From assembly GCA_032622095.1 (NCBI GenBank), contig CP136065.1, positions 37,978,732 through 38,042,731 on the forward strand: a stretch of DNA of 64,000 bases. Reading direction: 5' to 3'. The DNA comes from Siphonodentalium dalli. Lineage: Eukaryota; Mollusca; Scaphopoda; Gadilida; Siphonodentaliidae. How positions within the stretch are numbered: the stretch's first letter is position 1; every line of letters begins with the position of its first letter. Both the position numbers and the translations under genes were made by a program. The notes beneath the pieces are model-generated. The model was not told the origin of the DNA. It was given only the letters and a program-made list of their open reading frames with translations, and did no database searches. Of the stretch, positions 39,547 to 53,089 are shown piece by piece.

Positions 39547-42399
39547 GTTGACGACGTACCGTGAATGTTTGGATGGCTTAAGAGCTGCATGGCTCACATG
39601 GAATGAGCCAGTTTTGTATGTGTTGTTTATAGTGCTTGTATATCGTTATTGTAAATAGAACCCATATATTGCACATACTATGTACCTATAACCACCAGTA
39701 CGAGGGAGGCATGGCTCTGTGATTAGTGTATATAATGATTGGCTTAGTATGGAGTTGTATGGTATGCAAACAACAAATTTTTGGGTGATTTCAAAAGAGG
39801 ATGCATAAATCATGTGGTCAGACACATGTTCGGGGTATTGAAACTTCGCCACGCGATCTTGTATTTTGCTTACAATATTTCCGACAAAAAACTATATTTC
39901 AGAAAAAACACACAATATCTTCAGCTATCTTCCTGAACATTTTCTAATTTAATTTATAAAAATTATTTATAAAACACAAAACGACACCGCGTGTTCTCCT
40001 CAGCATCGCAGTTCTGAAAAAAAAAAACCAGAGCTGAAGATATTGTGTTTTCTGACTGAGTCGGTATGTTTTTTAGCAAAATATACGATCACGTATCAAG
40101 TTGCCATGCCCTGATGTTCGTATTTTGGAAAGCACCACTTCTACGTGCTCAGCCGACCATGAGACACATCACTCACATAACCATGATTCGCGCATATTGC
40201 ATGTGGCCTTGTACCAAAAAGTATTTCCGGAAACTTCATCAAAATCGCGCGCATCATTTTCGTGCTTATTTGTCGACAGGACAGAAAATCTTTTTGGAGT
40301 CGTGGCGTGTGTAAATATTTGTAAATACAAATTTTTAACTGAATAAAAAAAACTTCAAAAAGTTTAATTTTCATAAGATATTTGACTTCGAACTTCCTCG
40401 TTTTCATTCGGAAACATAATATTATACAGCATTGAAATGAGAAATATTTTCGATTTTACATGAGATAATTATGTTCTGATGTTGAGGAAGTTTTGGCTCA
40501 CAATTGTCAGCCGATCTCCGCGTTGGTGTGGGCCGGTAACAGGGCTTACCCTGGCAAAAAGGCTGATGTGTATATACATGTATAATAATTGAAATAATGA
40601 CAGGCACGATTATGCATAGTTACAGAAAATTATATTTACATACATATTTATATGCATTCATTTACACTTTATAATAGTTAATCAAATTATTTCACGTATT
40701 TACATGTTTTTTTACAAGATTTACACATTTCTATACATGCGTTCAGTTATATATGATGATATTTTAAACGATGATGGTTATATGCATTTACTGCTTCATT
40801 ATACACATGTGCATTATATCTTGCATTCACTGCGTACTGGAATATATGTAAAAGGGGTCACTAATTTAATTAGTTTGTTTTCGCCCCATGTTCGGAAACC
40901 AACTAATTAAATTGGTGTGGCCTAATGTCTAAATGAACATGTTGATTACGTATGTTTATTGTATTGAGATTTGTGAACACAATTGTATACTAACTACAAA
41001 TATCTTGGCGGACGCGAAACTTCAACCATCTCCATGCAGTCTCCAGAAGATCTTCCTATATACCTGCAGTCCATGTTCTTCAACGTTTGCAGTAAAGGCC
41101 TTTCAACCGATTCCAGCACCGAATATACGACATGTTCTCAATATTCATGTGAATCTGAGAATAAACTTATATATATCAAGGCGTGTTGCGGTATCCCACG
41201 AAAGGAATCACAATAAACTTTCCAGAGACTAATCTCTTCGAAACTACTCTGCTACTGAGACAAACGCCACCACCATATCATTCACACATAGGCGTCCGAC
41301 CAGAACTCAATCGACAACCACGGCCATGGCAACGATTATCGATAACTACGACATCATAGACAACAGAAACCCTCTGGGCAACGGTCATAATTATACAACA
41401 AGAAGCAAATGTCGATGTATACCAAAAACTGTCTAAAATACTATTCTGTTCAGAAAATAGTGACGATACCCGCATGCGCCGGACGTCCCCATTCATCTTC
41501 ATCGATATCGCCAGACAAATCGACGTTCATGTCTGGCCCGGACACAATCAGACCATGTCAATGATGTCTTTTATTCCAAGCGCCGAAGGGTTCGATGGCC
41601 TAAATATTCACGTACCGATGTTGCCGTGGTGATCGAAATGTTCAGATGTCGGAAATCAACGAAACAATCTAATCGCTCAGCATGCAGTCCCACAGCTACA
41701 TTGAAGTAAACATTGAATTGTAATATCATGTATTATGTTCTAATAATGTAAAACTTGTAATATGTATTCAAAGTGTTTGAATATGTAATATGATACATGC
41801 ATGAATATGATACATGTTTATGAATTTGTTTTCTGTTGCTAATAAATTAATTTGTTATGATTTTAGTGTTATCCTACATCGAAAACCCTTACATATTTCC
41901 GAACCGAATGAGGTGTAATTAGGGAGGTTTCGCGTGTAGCGATTGCACGGGGTGTTCGTATTGTAACTTGTCGCGTCACAGACCACTTGACTAAATTGAT
42001 TCACTTACTCCCAATTTCGCATAAATTTCGAGAAACTCAGTGTTATGGTCATAATGATACTGCATATCAGAATGAACATCATAAAACACGTTTATGTTAC
42101 ACTAATTTCCGTAAACAAACACTATTGGGAGGCCAAGAAGCAATTAATGTATCATTAGTGAATCCAAATGTGGCCATCTAATGGGTGTCAAAGGCCATCC
42201 AATCTGTGTCCAGGCCACACTATAGGTTTCCAGAACCATCATATGGGTGTCCAGGTCCACCATACACACTATTTGTTTTTTTGATGGTTTTGAAGAAAAC
42301 CCCATAGTCCAGTCAATCTACCGATTGACCTTCAACAAATTGCAACGTGGCGTCCAAGCTGGCCGCGTCTACGTGTTTTTGCTTTTGTGGAAAATTATA
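39547..42399. other. No gene seen; minor inverted repeats
   Basis: I see no protein domain on either strand. AAAACACACAATATCTTCAGCT (about 39905-39926) faces its complement at about 40033-40053. A loose palindrome around TAATTTAATTAGTTTG lies near 40861-40918. Confidence 0.5.
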
Positions 42400-43060
42400 T
42401 TCGACCAATCGCCATGAAACGACTACGATATCGTAGTCGAGATGGCGGTCATTTTGTTTCTTCTGTGACCTAGAAATTGTATCTAACCCGCACATAAGTC
42501 ACATCAAATGCCATGTTGAATAGCGAATAATTATTAATCCATAATACCATGGCAAATTCTAAATTTATGTAGAGTTCTGTTGAAAATTGTAACAAATTAT
42601 TTTCAGATAAATAATCTATTATGGTGGCCATAATAATCTATTATGACAGTCAATTTGTGTCGGCCATTTTAGAATATGGACAACTAAGTTGGGTCATCAG
42701 TGCACGAGTAATGTTTGTAAAATGACAGTGTGGTTTAATATAAATAGATATCACTAGTAAGTATCATTATGACCATAAAACTGAATATCTCGACATTTAC
42801 GCGAAAATGGGGAAGTCGATTTAGCGGCCATTTTGTTTGTTCCTTGACTTACAAATTTTAACTAAACCACATGGAAGTCACACCACATGGAACTCACATC
42901 AGATGGACTACTGAAAATTTTCTGCATACTAATCCACAATACCATGGGAAATTGTAAGATTATGGCCAACTAAATTGAGTCATTATTGCAGATACAAGGG
43001 TTGGAATAATATAGGCGTGTTTAAATAGAAATAGATATCACTAGTAAGATTCTGTGTATA
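42400..43060 (+). repeat. Two diverged direct repeats (~380 bp apart)
   Basis: About 42440-42765 and 42818-43048 share GCGG(T/C)CATTTTGTTT, ATACCATGG, and AATAGATATCACTAGTAAG at the 3' end. No coding capacity. Confidence 0.6.
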
Positions 43061-43784
43061 TAAAGTCGATTTTACAGAATGCGGTATAAAATTTCACAAA
43101 AAAATCACAATTGGGATTCTAGTCATATTTCAATAAGAAATGAACATAAGTTTGTAATGTAAGTGAGGCATATCATTAACTATTTAATATTCCAAATCAC
43201 TGGAACCAAAATTCTTACTTTGGCTCAAAATGGCTGCCAACATGGCCGCCAAAATATGGAAAATGGCAAATATTACACCAGCGTGTCCTCCAATCGCTTA
43301 CAAGTTGTGGTTGATGTACACAATTGGCTATTCTGCATTCTATACATTGAATACTAACATGTCTGATGCACCATGGTTAACTGTTACTATTGTCACCCCT
43401 GACATCGTCGAAAATATTGGATTTTTCTCTCAAAGACTTGACATAAACATTGGCAAAAGTTCACTTTTCAGGTTTGGACCATTTTTTCAGGTAAAATATA
43501 ACTATCTTTGGATTGAAAGGTGTTTATTGTTTTGGTCTATTTTAAATGTGTCACACTACAGTGTTTATAGACTGAATTGCTCAAGATGGCTTCAAAATGG
43601 CAACCAAATTTGTAGAATGTAAATTTTTTACATATATCCCGAACATTCTCTGCGTTATCCGAAAAGGTAGCATATTGTGACTCACTTGGTTATTATACAT
43701 GTTAGTTAATTAACTGACAACTACATGTTCTATTCTGGTTGTCTCAGTTCCGTCCCGTCCCGTCTTTTAGTAGATCCCCATATA
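43061..43784. other. No supported gene
   Basis: A frame of 130 codons at 43230 lacks recognisable domains and overlaps GGCTGCCAACATGGCCGCC-type repeat words seen elsewhere. I do not call it a gene. Confidence 0.4.
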
Positions 43785-46750
43785 TCCTATATATAGATAA
43801 AATATTTGTCCGGGGAATCTAAGATTTCGCCTAAAAGATATCATTCATTTTCACACTTTGTCTGAACTTTATTGCACAAAAAGCATTTTATGCGACAGAA
43901 ATGAATATAGTTAATGATACTCTTTCTATTTCTGTAAATACTTGGCAGTGACGTTGCGTAATTCGTGAGAAATCTGCGACTTTCTACGAAGAATAAGTTA
44001 CGTACGTTCTTCGGGGTGCTAATTTCTGATTCAACGCTCACCGTTCCTGGCCAATTCTACGCTTTGTTCGCAAAAGTAATATCTAAATGTTGCAATATTA
44101 ACGAAGGGAAGATGCTATCCTTTCGAATGATGTATAATATGTATTTTTACATAGCGTAAAACGCGAGAAATGTGAGCTTATATCTCTGTTCTTGATTCCT
44201 GTTAGTCGGATTTTTTCCAGTTTTTAGCTAATTTCTTATTCAACGCTCGCTGTTCCTGGCCAATTGTACGATTTGTTCGCAACATTGGTGTCTAAATGGT
44301 GCAATATTAATGAAGGGAAGATGCCAACCTTTCGAATTATGTATAATATGTATTTTTACATAGCGTAAAACGCGAGAAATGTGATCTTATATCTCTGTTC
44401 CTGATTCCTGTTAGTCGGATTTTTTCCAGTTTTTAGCTAATTTCTTATTCAACACTCACCGTTCCTGGCCAATTGTACGCTTTGTTCGCAAAAGTAATAG
44501 CTAAATGTTGCAACATTAATGAAGGGATATGCTAACCTTTCGAATGATGTATAATATGTATCGTTACATAGCGCAAAACGCGAGATATGTGAGCTTATAT
44601 CTCTGTTCCTGATTCCCGGTACTCGGATTTTTTCGTTTTTGGCTTATTTCTTATTCAACGCTCGCCGTTCCTGGCAATGTGTACGCTTTGTTCGCAAAAT
44701 TAGCGTCTAAATGTTGCACTATTAATGAAGGGGATATGCTAACCTTTCGAATGATGTATAATATGTATCGTTACATAGCGCAAAACGCGAGATATGTGAG
44801 CTTATATCTCTGTTCTTGATTCCCGGTACTCGGATTTTTTCGTTTTTAGCTTATTTCTTATTCAATGCTCGCCGTTCCTGGCCAAATGTACGCTTTGTTC
44901 GCAATAATAGTGTCTAAATGTTGCAATATTAATGAAGGGAATATGCCAACCTTTCGAATGATGTATAATATGTATTTTTACATAGCGTAAAACGCGAGAA
45001 ATGTGAGCTTATATCTCTGTTCTTGATTCCTGTTAGTCGGATTTTTTCCAGTTTTTAGCTAATTTCTTATTCAACGCTCGCCGTTCCTGGCCAAATGTAC
45101 GCTTTGTTCGCAATATTAGTGTCTAAATGTTGCAATATTAATGAAGGGGATATGCTAACCTTTCGAATGATGTATAATATGTATTTTTACATAGCGTAAA
45201 ACGCGAGAAATGTGAGCTTATATCTCTGTTCTTGATTCCTGTTAGTCGGATTTTTTCCAGTTTTTAGCTAATTTCTTATTCAACGCTCGCCGTTCCTGGC
45301 CAAATGTACGCTTTGTTCGCAATATTAGTGTCTAAATGTTGCAATATTAATGAAGGGAATATGCTAACCTTTCGAATGATGTATAATATGTATTTTTACA
45401 TAGCGTAAAACGCGAGAAATGTGAGCTTATATCTCTGTTCTTGATTCCTGTTAGTCGGATTTTTTCCAGTTTTTAGCTAATTTCTTATTCAACGCTCGCC
45501 GTTCCTGGCCAAATGTACGCTTTGTTCGCAATATTAGTGTCTAAATGTTGCAATATTAATGAAGGGGATATGCTAACCTTTCGAATGATGTATAATATGT
45601 ATTTTTACATAGCGTAAAACGCGAGATATGTGAGCTTATATCTCTGTTCTTCATTCCTGTTAGTCGGATTTATTCCAGTTTTTAGCTAATTTCTTATTCA
45701 ACGCTCGCCGTTCCTGGCCAAGTGTACGCTTTGTTCGCAATATTAGTGTCTAAATGTTGCAATATTAATGAAGGGGATATGCTAACCTTTCGAATGATGT
45801 ATAATATGTATCGTTACATAGCGCAAAACGCGAGATATGTGAGCTTATATCTCTGTCCCTGATTCCCGGTACTCGGATTTTTTCCAGTTTTTAGCTAATT
45901 TCTTATTCAACGCTCGCCGTTCCTGGCAATGTGTACGCTTTGTTCGCAAAACTAGCGTCTAAATGTTGCAATACTAATGAAGGGGATTTGCTAACCTTTC
46001 GAATGATGTATAATATGTATCGTTACATAGCGTAAAACGCGATAAATGTGAGCTTATATCTCTGTTCTTGATTCCTGTTAGTCGGATTTTTTCCAGTTTT
46101 TAGCTAATTTCTTATTCAACGCTCGCCGTTCCTGGCCAGATGTACGCTTTGTTCGCAATATTAGTGTCTAAATGTTGCAATATTAATGAAGGGGATATGC
46201 TAACCTTTCGAATGATGTATAATATGTATCGTTACATAGCGCAAAACGCGAGAAATGTGAGCTTATATCTCTGTCCCTGGTTCCTGTTACTCGAAATAGT
46301 CATTCTGTTACTCGGAACTCGTTCCTGTTCCTCGTTCCGTTTTGGATAATTTATGATTCACCGCTGGACGTTCCTAGCCTAATTATTCGCATAGTTCTCA
46401 TGAGTATCGTTTCACTGTTGCAATATCCATGAAGTTGAGAGGCCATGTTTTCGACTCGTGTATAAAGAGTATTTTTTGATTGCGTAAAACGCGAGAACAT
46501 TAAGTTTATATCTCTGTTACTCGGAAAAAGTTTACGTTTTGCTAATTTCCGATTCACAGCTCGATGTTCGTGGCCAGATATACGCATAGTTCTCAATAGT
46601 AGTGTTTAAATGTTGTAATATTGAAGAAGGAAGGTTGCATTGCTTTCGAATGGTGTATAATATGTATTGTTTCATAGCTTAAAGCGTGAGACATTTGAGC
46701 TTTGTTCCGCATTCCTGTTACTCCAAATAGTCACTGCTTCACCATAAGTT
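43785..46750 (-). repeat. Satellite block R1 (inverted orientation)
   Basis: ~207-bp units reading on the minus strand. Its inner edge (43785-44008) is the first part of the spacer segment; standard units follow to about 46350, then diverged units. Confidence 0.92.
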
Positions 46751-47345
46751 GTTCCTGTTCTTTAAATAATTGTGAAGTGTGTGATTGGGAGGGGGGTTGT
46801 AACCCCGGGATGGTCGAAAGGGCCTATTCCTTGACCCCTCATATGTTTGCCTTTATTGCGTACATAAGAAGAAAAAAGGAGCAATTTCGGACTTTTTTGT
46901 GTTCACTTTCTTTTATCTTGCATGTGGTGGATGCTTTGAACAGGAAACCGAGAGCTGGGCTTGTGTCTTGACAAATACCGTTCCAGATGTTCTTTCGAAT
47001 TGTCTCGTCCTCGTTCATGTTACTTCATATTCGTCAATTCGTACCATAATCTGTTCAGATCTATGCCTGGTTTGAGATAACCCCGCCTACTGAATTTTCT
47101 GATTGGCTGCGCCATATATCTATATATAGATAAAATATTTGTCCGGGGAATCTAAGATTTCGCCTAAAAGATATCAATCATTTTCACACTTTGTCTGAAC
47201 TTTATTGCACAAAAAGCATTTTATGCGACAGAAATGAATATAGTGAATGATACTCTTTCCATTTCTGTAAATACTTGGCAGTGAAGTTGCGTAATTCGTG
47301 AGAAATCTGCGACTTTCTACGAAGAATAAGTTACGTACGTTCTTC
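46751..47345 (-). repeat. Spacer segment within the satellite (right copy)
   Basis: Inverted copy of 28488-29090, including the CCCC-rich stretch and the segment ending GTTACGTACGTTCTTCGG. Confidence 0.8.
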
Positions 47346-50300
47346 GGGGTGCTAATTTCTGATTCAACGCTCGCCGTTCCTGGCCAAATGTACGCTTTGT
47401 TCGCAATAATAGTGTCTAAATGTTGCAATATTAATGAAGGAAATATGCCAACCTTTCGAATGATGTATAATATGTATTTTTACATAGCGTAAAACGCGAG
47501 AAATGTGAGCTTATATCTCTGTTCCTGATTCCTGTTAGTCGGATTTTTTCCAGTTTTTAGCTAATTTCTTATTCAACACTCGCCGTTCCTGGCCAACTGT
47601 ACGCTTTGTTCGCAATACTAGTGTCTAAATGTTGCAATATTAATGAAGGGGATATGCTAACCTTTCGAATGATGTATAATATGTATTTTTACATAGCGTA
47701 AAACGCGAGAAATGTGAGCTTATATCTCTGTTCTTGATTCCTGTTAGTCGGATTTTTGTCTCCAGTTTTTAGCTAATTTCTTATTCAACGCTCGCCGTTC
47801 CTGGCCAATTGTACGCTTTGTTCGTGAAAGTAGTGTCCAAATGTTGCAACATTAATGAAGGAAAGATGCTATCCTTTCGATTGATATATAATATGGATTG
47901 TTTCATAGTGTAAAACGCGAGAAATATGAGCTTACATATCTGTTCCTCGTTCCTGTTACTCGAAATAGTCATTCGGTTACTCGGAAGCTGTTCCTGATCC
48001 TAGTTCCGTTTGCTAATTTCCTACTCACCGCCCGACGTTTCTGACCAATGGTACACTTAGTTCTCAGAAGTATCGTTTAAATGGTGCAATAATAATGAAG
48101 GGAAGATGATAATCTTTCGAACGATGTATAATAAGTATTGTTACATAGCGTAGAACGCGAGAAATATGAGCTTATATCTCTGTTCCTCGATACCGGTTTA
48201 TCATATTTTTCCCCCGTTTTTAGCTAATTTCTTATTCAACGCTCGCCGTTCCTGGCCAAATGTACGCTTTGTTCGCAATATTAGTGTCTAAATGTTGCAA
48301 TATTAATGAAGGGGATATGCTAACCTTTCGAATGATGTATAATATGTATTTTTAAATAGCGTAAAACGCGAGTAAATATGCGCTTATATCTCTGTTCCTG
48401 ATTCCTGTTAATCGGATTTTTTTCCAGTTTTTAGCTAATTTCTTATTCAACACTCGCCGTTCCTGGCCAAATGTACGCTTTGTTCGCAATATTAGTGTCT
48501 AAATGTTGCAATATTAATGAAGGGGATATGCTAACCTTTCGAATGATGTATAATATGTATCATTACATAGCGCAAAACGCGAGATATGTGAGCTTATATC
48601 TCTGTTCCTGATTCCCGGTACTCGGATTTTTTCGTTTTTAGCTTATTTCTTATTCAACGCTCGCCGTTCCTGGCCAAATGTACGCTTTGTTCGCAAAAGT
48701 AATAGCTAAATGTTGCAGTATTAATGAAGGGGATATGCTAACCTTTCGAATGATGTATAATATGTATCATTACATAGCGCAAAACGCGAGATATGTGAGC
48801 TTATATCTCTGTTCCTGATTCCCGGTACTCGGATTGTTTCGTTTTTAGCTAATTTCTTATTCAACGCTCGCCGTTCCTGGCCAAATATACGCTTTGTTCG
48901 CAATATTAGTGTCTAAATGTTGCAATATTAATGAAGGGGATATGCTCACCTTTCGAATGATGTATAATATGTATTTTTACATAGCGTAAAACGCGAGAAA
49001 TGTGAGCTTATATCTCTGTTCCTGATTCCTGTTAGTCGGATTTTTTCCAGTTTTTAGCTAATTTCTTATTCAACACTCGCCGTTCCTGGCCAACTGTACG
49101 CTTTGTTCGCAATATTAGTGTCTAAATGTTGCAATATTAATGAAGGGGATATGCTAACCTTTCGAATGATGTATAATATGTATTTTTACATAGCGTAAAA
49201 CGCGAGAAATGTGAGCTTATATCTCTGTTCTTGATTCCTGTTAGTCGGATTTTTGTCTCCAGTTTTTAGCTAATTTCTTATTCAACGCTCGCCGTTCCTG
49301 GCCAATTGTACGCTTTGTTCGTGAAAGTAGTGTCCAAATGTTGCAACATTAATGAAGGAAAGATGCTATCCTTTCGATTGATATATAATATGGATTGTTT
49401 CATAGTGTAAAACGCGAGAAATATGAGCTTACATATCTGTTCCTCGTTCCTGTTACTCGAAATAGTCATTCGGTTACTCGGAAGCTGTTCCTGATCCTAG
49501 TTCCGTTTGCTAATTTCCTACTCACCGCCCGACGTTTCTGACCAATGGTACACTTAGTTCTCAGAAGTATCGTTTAAATGGTGCAATAATAATGAAGGGA
49601 AGATGATAATCTTTCGAACGATGTATAATAAGTATTGTTACATAGCGTAGAACGCGAGAAATATGAGCTTATATCTCTGTTCCTCGATACCGGTTTATCA
49701 TATTTTTCCCCCGTTTTTAGCTAATTTCTTATTCAACGCTCGCCGTTCCTGGCCAAATGTACGCTTTGTTCGCAATATTAGTGTCTAAATGTTGCAATAT
49801 TAATGAAGGGGATATGCTAACCTTTCGAATGATGTATAATATGTATTTTTACATAGCGTAAAACGCGAGTAAATATGCGCTTATATCTCTGTTCCTGATT
49901 CCTGTTAATCGGATTTTTTTCCAGTTTTTAGCTAATTTCTTATTCAACACTCGCCGTTCCTGGCCAAATGTACGCTTTGTTCGCAATATTAGTGTCTAAA
50001 TGTTGCAATATTAATGAAGGGGATATGCTAACCTTTCGAATGATGTATAATATGTATCATTACATAGCGCAAAACGCGAGATATGTGAGCTTATATCTCT
50101 GTTCCTGATTCCCGGTACTCGGATTTTTTCGTTTTTAGCTTATTTCTTATTCAACGCTCGCCGTTCCTGGCCAAATGTACGCTTTGTTCGCAAAAGTAAT
50201 AGCTAAATGTTGCAGTATTAATGAAGGGGATATGCTAACCTTTCGAATGATGTATAATATGTATCATTACATAGCGCAAAACGCGAGATATGTGAGCTTA

Positions 50301-53084
50301 TATCTCTGTTCCTGATTCCCGGTACTCGGATTGTTTCGTTTTTAGCTAATTTCTTATTCAACGCTCGCCGTTCCTGGCCAAATGTACGCTTTGTTCGCAA
50401 TATTAGTGTCTAAATGTTGCAATATTAATGAAGGGGATATGCTCACCTTTCGAATGATGTATAATATGTATTTTTACATAGCGTAAAACGCGAGAAATGT
50501 GAGCTTATATCTCTGTTCCTGATTCCTGTTAGTCGGATTTTTTCCAGTTTTTAGCTAATTTCTTATTCAACACTCGCCGTTCCTGGCCAACTGTACGCTT
50601 TGTTCGCAATATTAGTGTCTAAATGTTGCAATATTAATGAAGGGGATATGCTAACCTTTCGAATGATGTATAATATGTATTTTTACATAGCGTAAAACGC
50701 GAGAAATGTGAGCTTATATCTCTGTTCTTGATTCCTGTTAGTCGGATTTTTGTCTCCAGTTTTTAGCTAATTTCTTATTCAACGCTCGCCGTTCCTGGCC
50801 AATTGTACGCTTTGTTCGTGAAAGTAGTGTCCAAATGTTGCAACATTAATGAAGGAAAGATGCTATCCTTTCGATTGATATATAATATGGATTGTTTCAT
50901 AGTGTAAAACGCGAGAAATATGAGCTTACATATCTGTTCCTCGTTCCTGTTACTCGAAATAGTCATTCGGTTACTCGGAAGCTGTTCCTGATCCTAGTTC
51001 CGTTTGCTAATTTCCTACTCACCGCCCGACGTTTCTGACCAATGGTACACTTAGTTCTCAGAAGTATCGTTTAAATGGTGCAATAATAATGAAGGGAAGA
51101 TGATAATCTTTCGAACGATGTATAATAAGTATTGTTACATAGCGTAGAACGCGAGAAATATGAGCTTATATCTCTGTTCCTCGATACCGGTTTATCATAT
51201 TTTTCCCCCGTTTTTAGCTAATTTCTTATTCAACCCTCGCCATTCCTGGCCAATTGTACGCTTTGTATAATATGTATTTTTACATAGCGTAAAACGCGAG
51301 TAAATATGCGCTTATATCTCTGTTCCTGATTGCTGTTAATCGGATTTTTTTCCAGTTTTTAGCTAATTTCTTATTCAACGCTCGCCGTTCCTGGCCAAAT
51401 GTACGCTTTGTTCGCAATATTAGTGTCTAAATGTTGCAATATTAATGAGGGGATATGCTATCCTTTCGAATGATGTATAATATGTATTTTTACATAGCGT
51501 AAAACGCGAGAAATGTGAGCTTATATCTCTGTTCTTGATTCCTGTTAGTCGGATTTTTCTCAGTTTTTAGCTAATTTCTTATTCAACGCTCGCCGTTCCT
51601 GGCCAAATGTACGCTTTGTTCGCAATATTATTGTCTAAATGTTGCAATATTAATGAAGGGGATATGCTAACCGTTCGAATGATGTATAATATGTATTTTT
51701 ACATAGCGTAAAACGCGAGAAATGTGAGCTTATATCTCTGTTCCTGATTCCCGGTACTCGGATTTTTCCAGTTTTTAGCTAATTTCTTATTCAATGCTCG
51801 CCGTTCCTGGCCTAGTGTACGCTTTGTTTGCAATATTAGTGTCTAAATGTTGCACTATTAATGAAGGGAAGATGCTAACCTTTCGAATGATGTATAATAT
51901 GTATTTTTACATAGCGTAAAACGCGAGAAATGTGAGCTTATATCTCTGTTCCTGATTCCCGGTACTCGGATTGTTTCGTTTTTAGCTAATTTCTTATTCA
52001 ACGCTCGCCGTTCCTGGCCAAATGTACGCTTTGTTCGCAATATTAGTATCTAAATGTTGCAATATTAATGAAGGGGATATGCTCACCTTTCGAATGATGT
52101 ATAATATGTATCGTTACATAGCGCAAAACGCGAGAAATGTGAGCTTATATCTCTGTTCTTGATTCCTGTTAGTCGGATTTTTTCCAGTTTTTAGCTAATT
52201 TCTTATTCAACGCTCGCCGTTCCTGGCCAAATGTACGCTTTGTTCGCAATATTAGTGTCTAAATGTTGCAATATTAATGAAGGGGATATGCTAACCTTTC
52301 GAATGATGTATAATATGTATTTTTACATAGCGTAAAACGCGAGAAATGTGAGCTTATATCTCTGTTCTTGATTCCTGTTAGTCGGATTTTTTCCAGTTTT
52401 TAGCTAATTTCTTATTCAACGCTCGCCGTTCCTGGCCAAATGTACGCTTTGTTCGCAATATTAGTGTCTAAATGTTGCAATATTAATGAAGGGGATATGC
52501 TAACCTTTCGAATGATGTATAATATGTATTTTTACATAGCGTAAAACGCGAGTAAATATGCGCTTATATCTCTGTTCCTGATTCCTGTTAATCGGATTTT
52601 TTTCCAGTTTTTAGCTAATTTCTTATTCAACACTCGCCGTTCCTGGCCAAATGTACGCTTTGTTCGCAATATTAGTGTCTAAATGTTGCAATATTAATGA
52701 AGGGGGTATGCTAACCTTTCGAATGATGTATAATATGTATCATTACATAGCGCAAAACGCGAGATATGTGAGCTTATATCTCTGTTCCTGATTCCCGGTA
52801 CTCGGATTTTTTCGTTTTTAGCTTATTTCTTATTCAACGCTCGCCGTTCCTGGCCAGATGTACGCTTTGTTCGCAAAAGTAATAGCTAAATGTTGCAGTA
52901 TTAATGAAGGGGATATGCTAACCTTTCGAATGATGTATAATATGTATCGTTACATAGCGCAAAACGCGAGAAATGTGAGCTTATATCTCTGTTCCTCGTT
53001 CCTGTTACTCGAAATAGTCATTCTGTTACTCGGAACTCGTTCCTGTTCCTCGTTCCGTTCCTGTTACTCGAAATAGTCAATCCC
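47346..53084 (-). repeat. Satellite block R2, ends at the inverted terminal motif
   Basis: About 27 units of ~207 bp on the minus strand. It contains a 1,497-bp higher-order repeat (see separate entry). It stops at GACTATTTCGAG-type sequence exactly at 53084, next to a LINE relic. Confidence 0.93.
47781..51240 (-). repeat. Higher-order satellite repeat, period 1,497 bp
   Basis: A seven-unit block repeats with starts at 47781, 49278 and 50775. The copies are almost identical, far more so than neighbouring single units. The third copy is cut by a deletion at about 51240-51285. Confidence 0.92.
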
Positions 53085-53089
53085 AATGA

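Larger units (their letters stand above)
24933..53084. mobile_element. Possible giant MULE with satellite-filled long inverted ends
   Basis: The left end begins GGGATTGACTATTTCGAG. The right end (53067-53084) is its exact inverted match, and the identity continues for over 100 bp inward. Satellite blocks on the left all read in one direction and those on the right in the other, around a MULE transposase gene at 31974-38019. MULEs commonly have long, repeat-containing inverted ends. I found no matching 8-11-bp target duplication (left flank GCTATTATC, right flank AATGATTTG), and the same terminal motif recurs internally at 26939. One single element is therefore a hypothesis; nested elements or rearrangement are alternatives. 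Confidence 0.4.

Noticed and set aside
43230-43622. 130-codon frame, apparently with hydrophobic stretches
   Set aside because: Built partly from repeat words; no family match that I can defend.
24941-53076. Many open frames of 60-80 codons in the satellite, some identical in several places
   Set aside because: They follow the ~207-bp period, exist only because the unit lacks stops in one frame, and show no codon-level conservation beyond the DNA itself.
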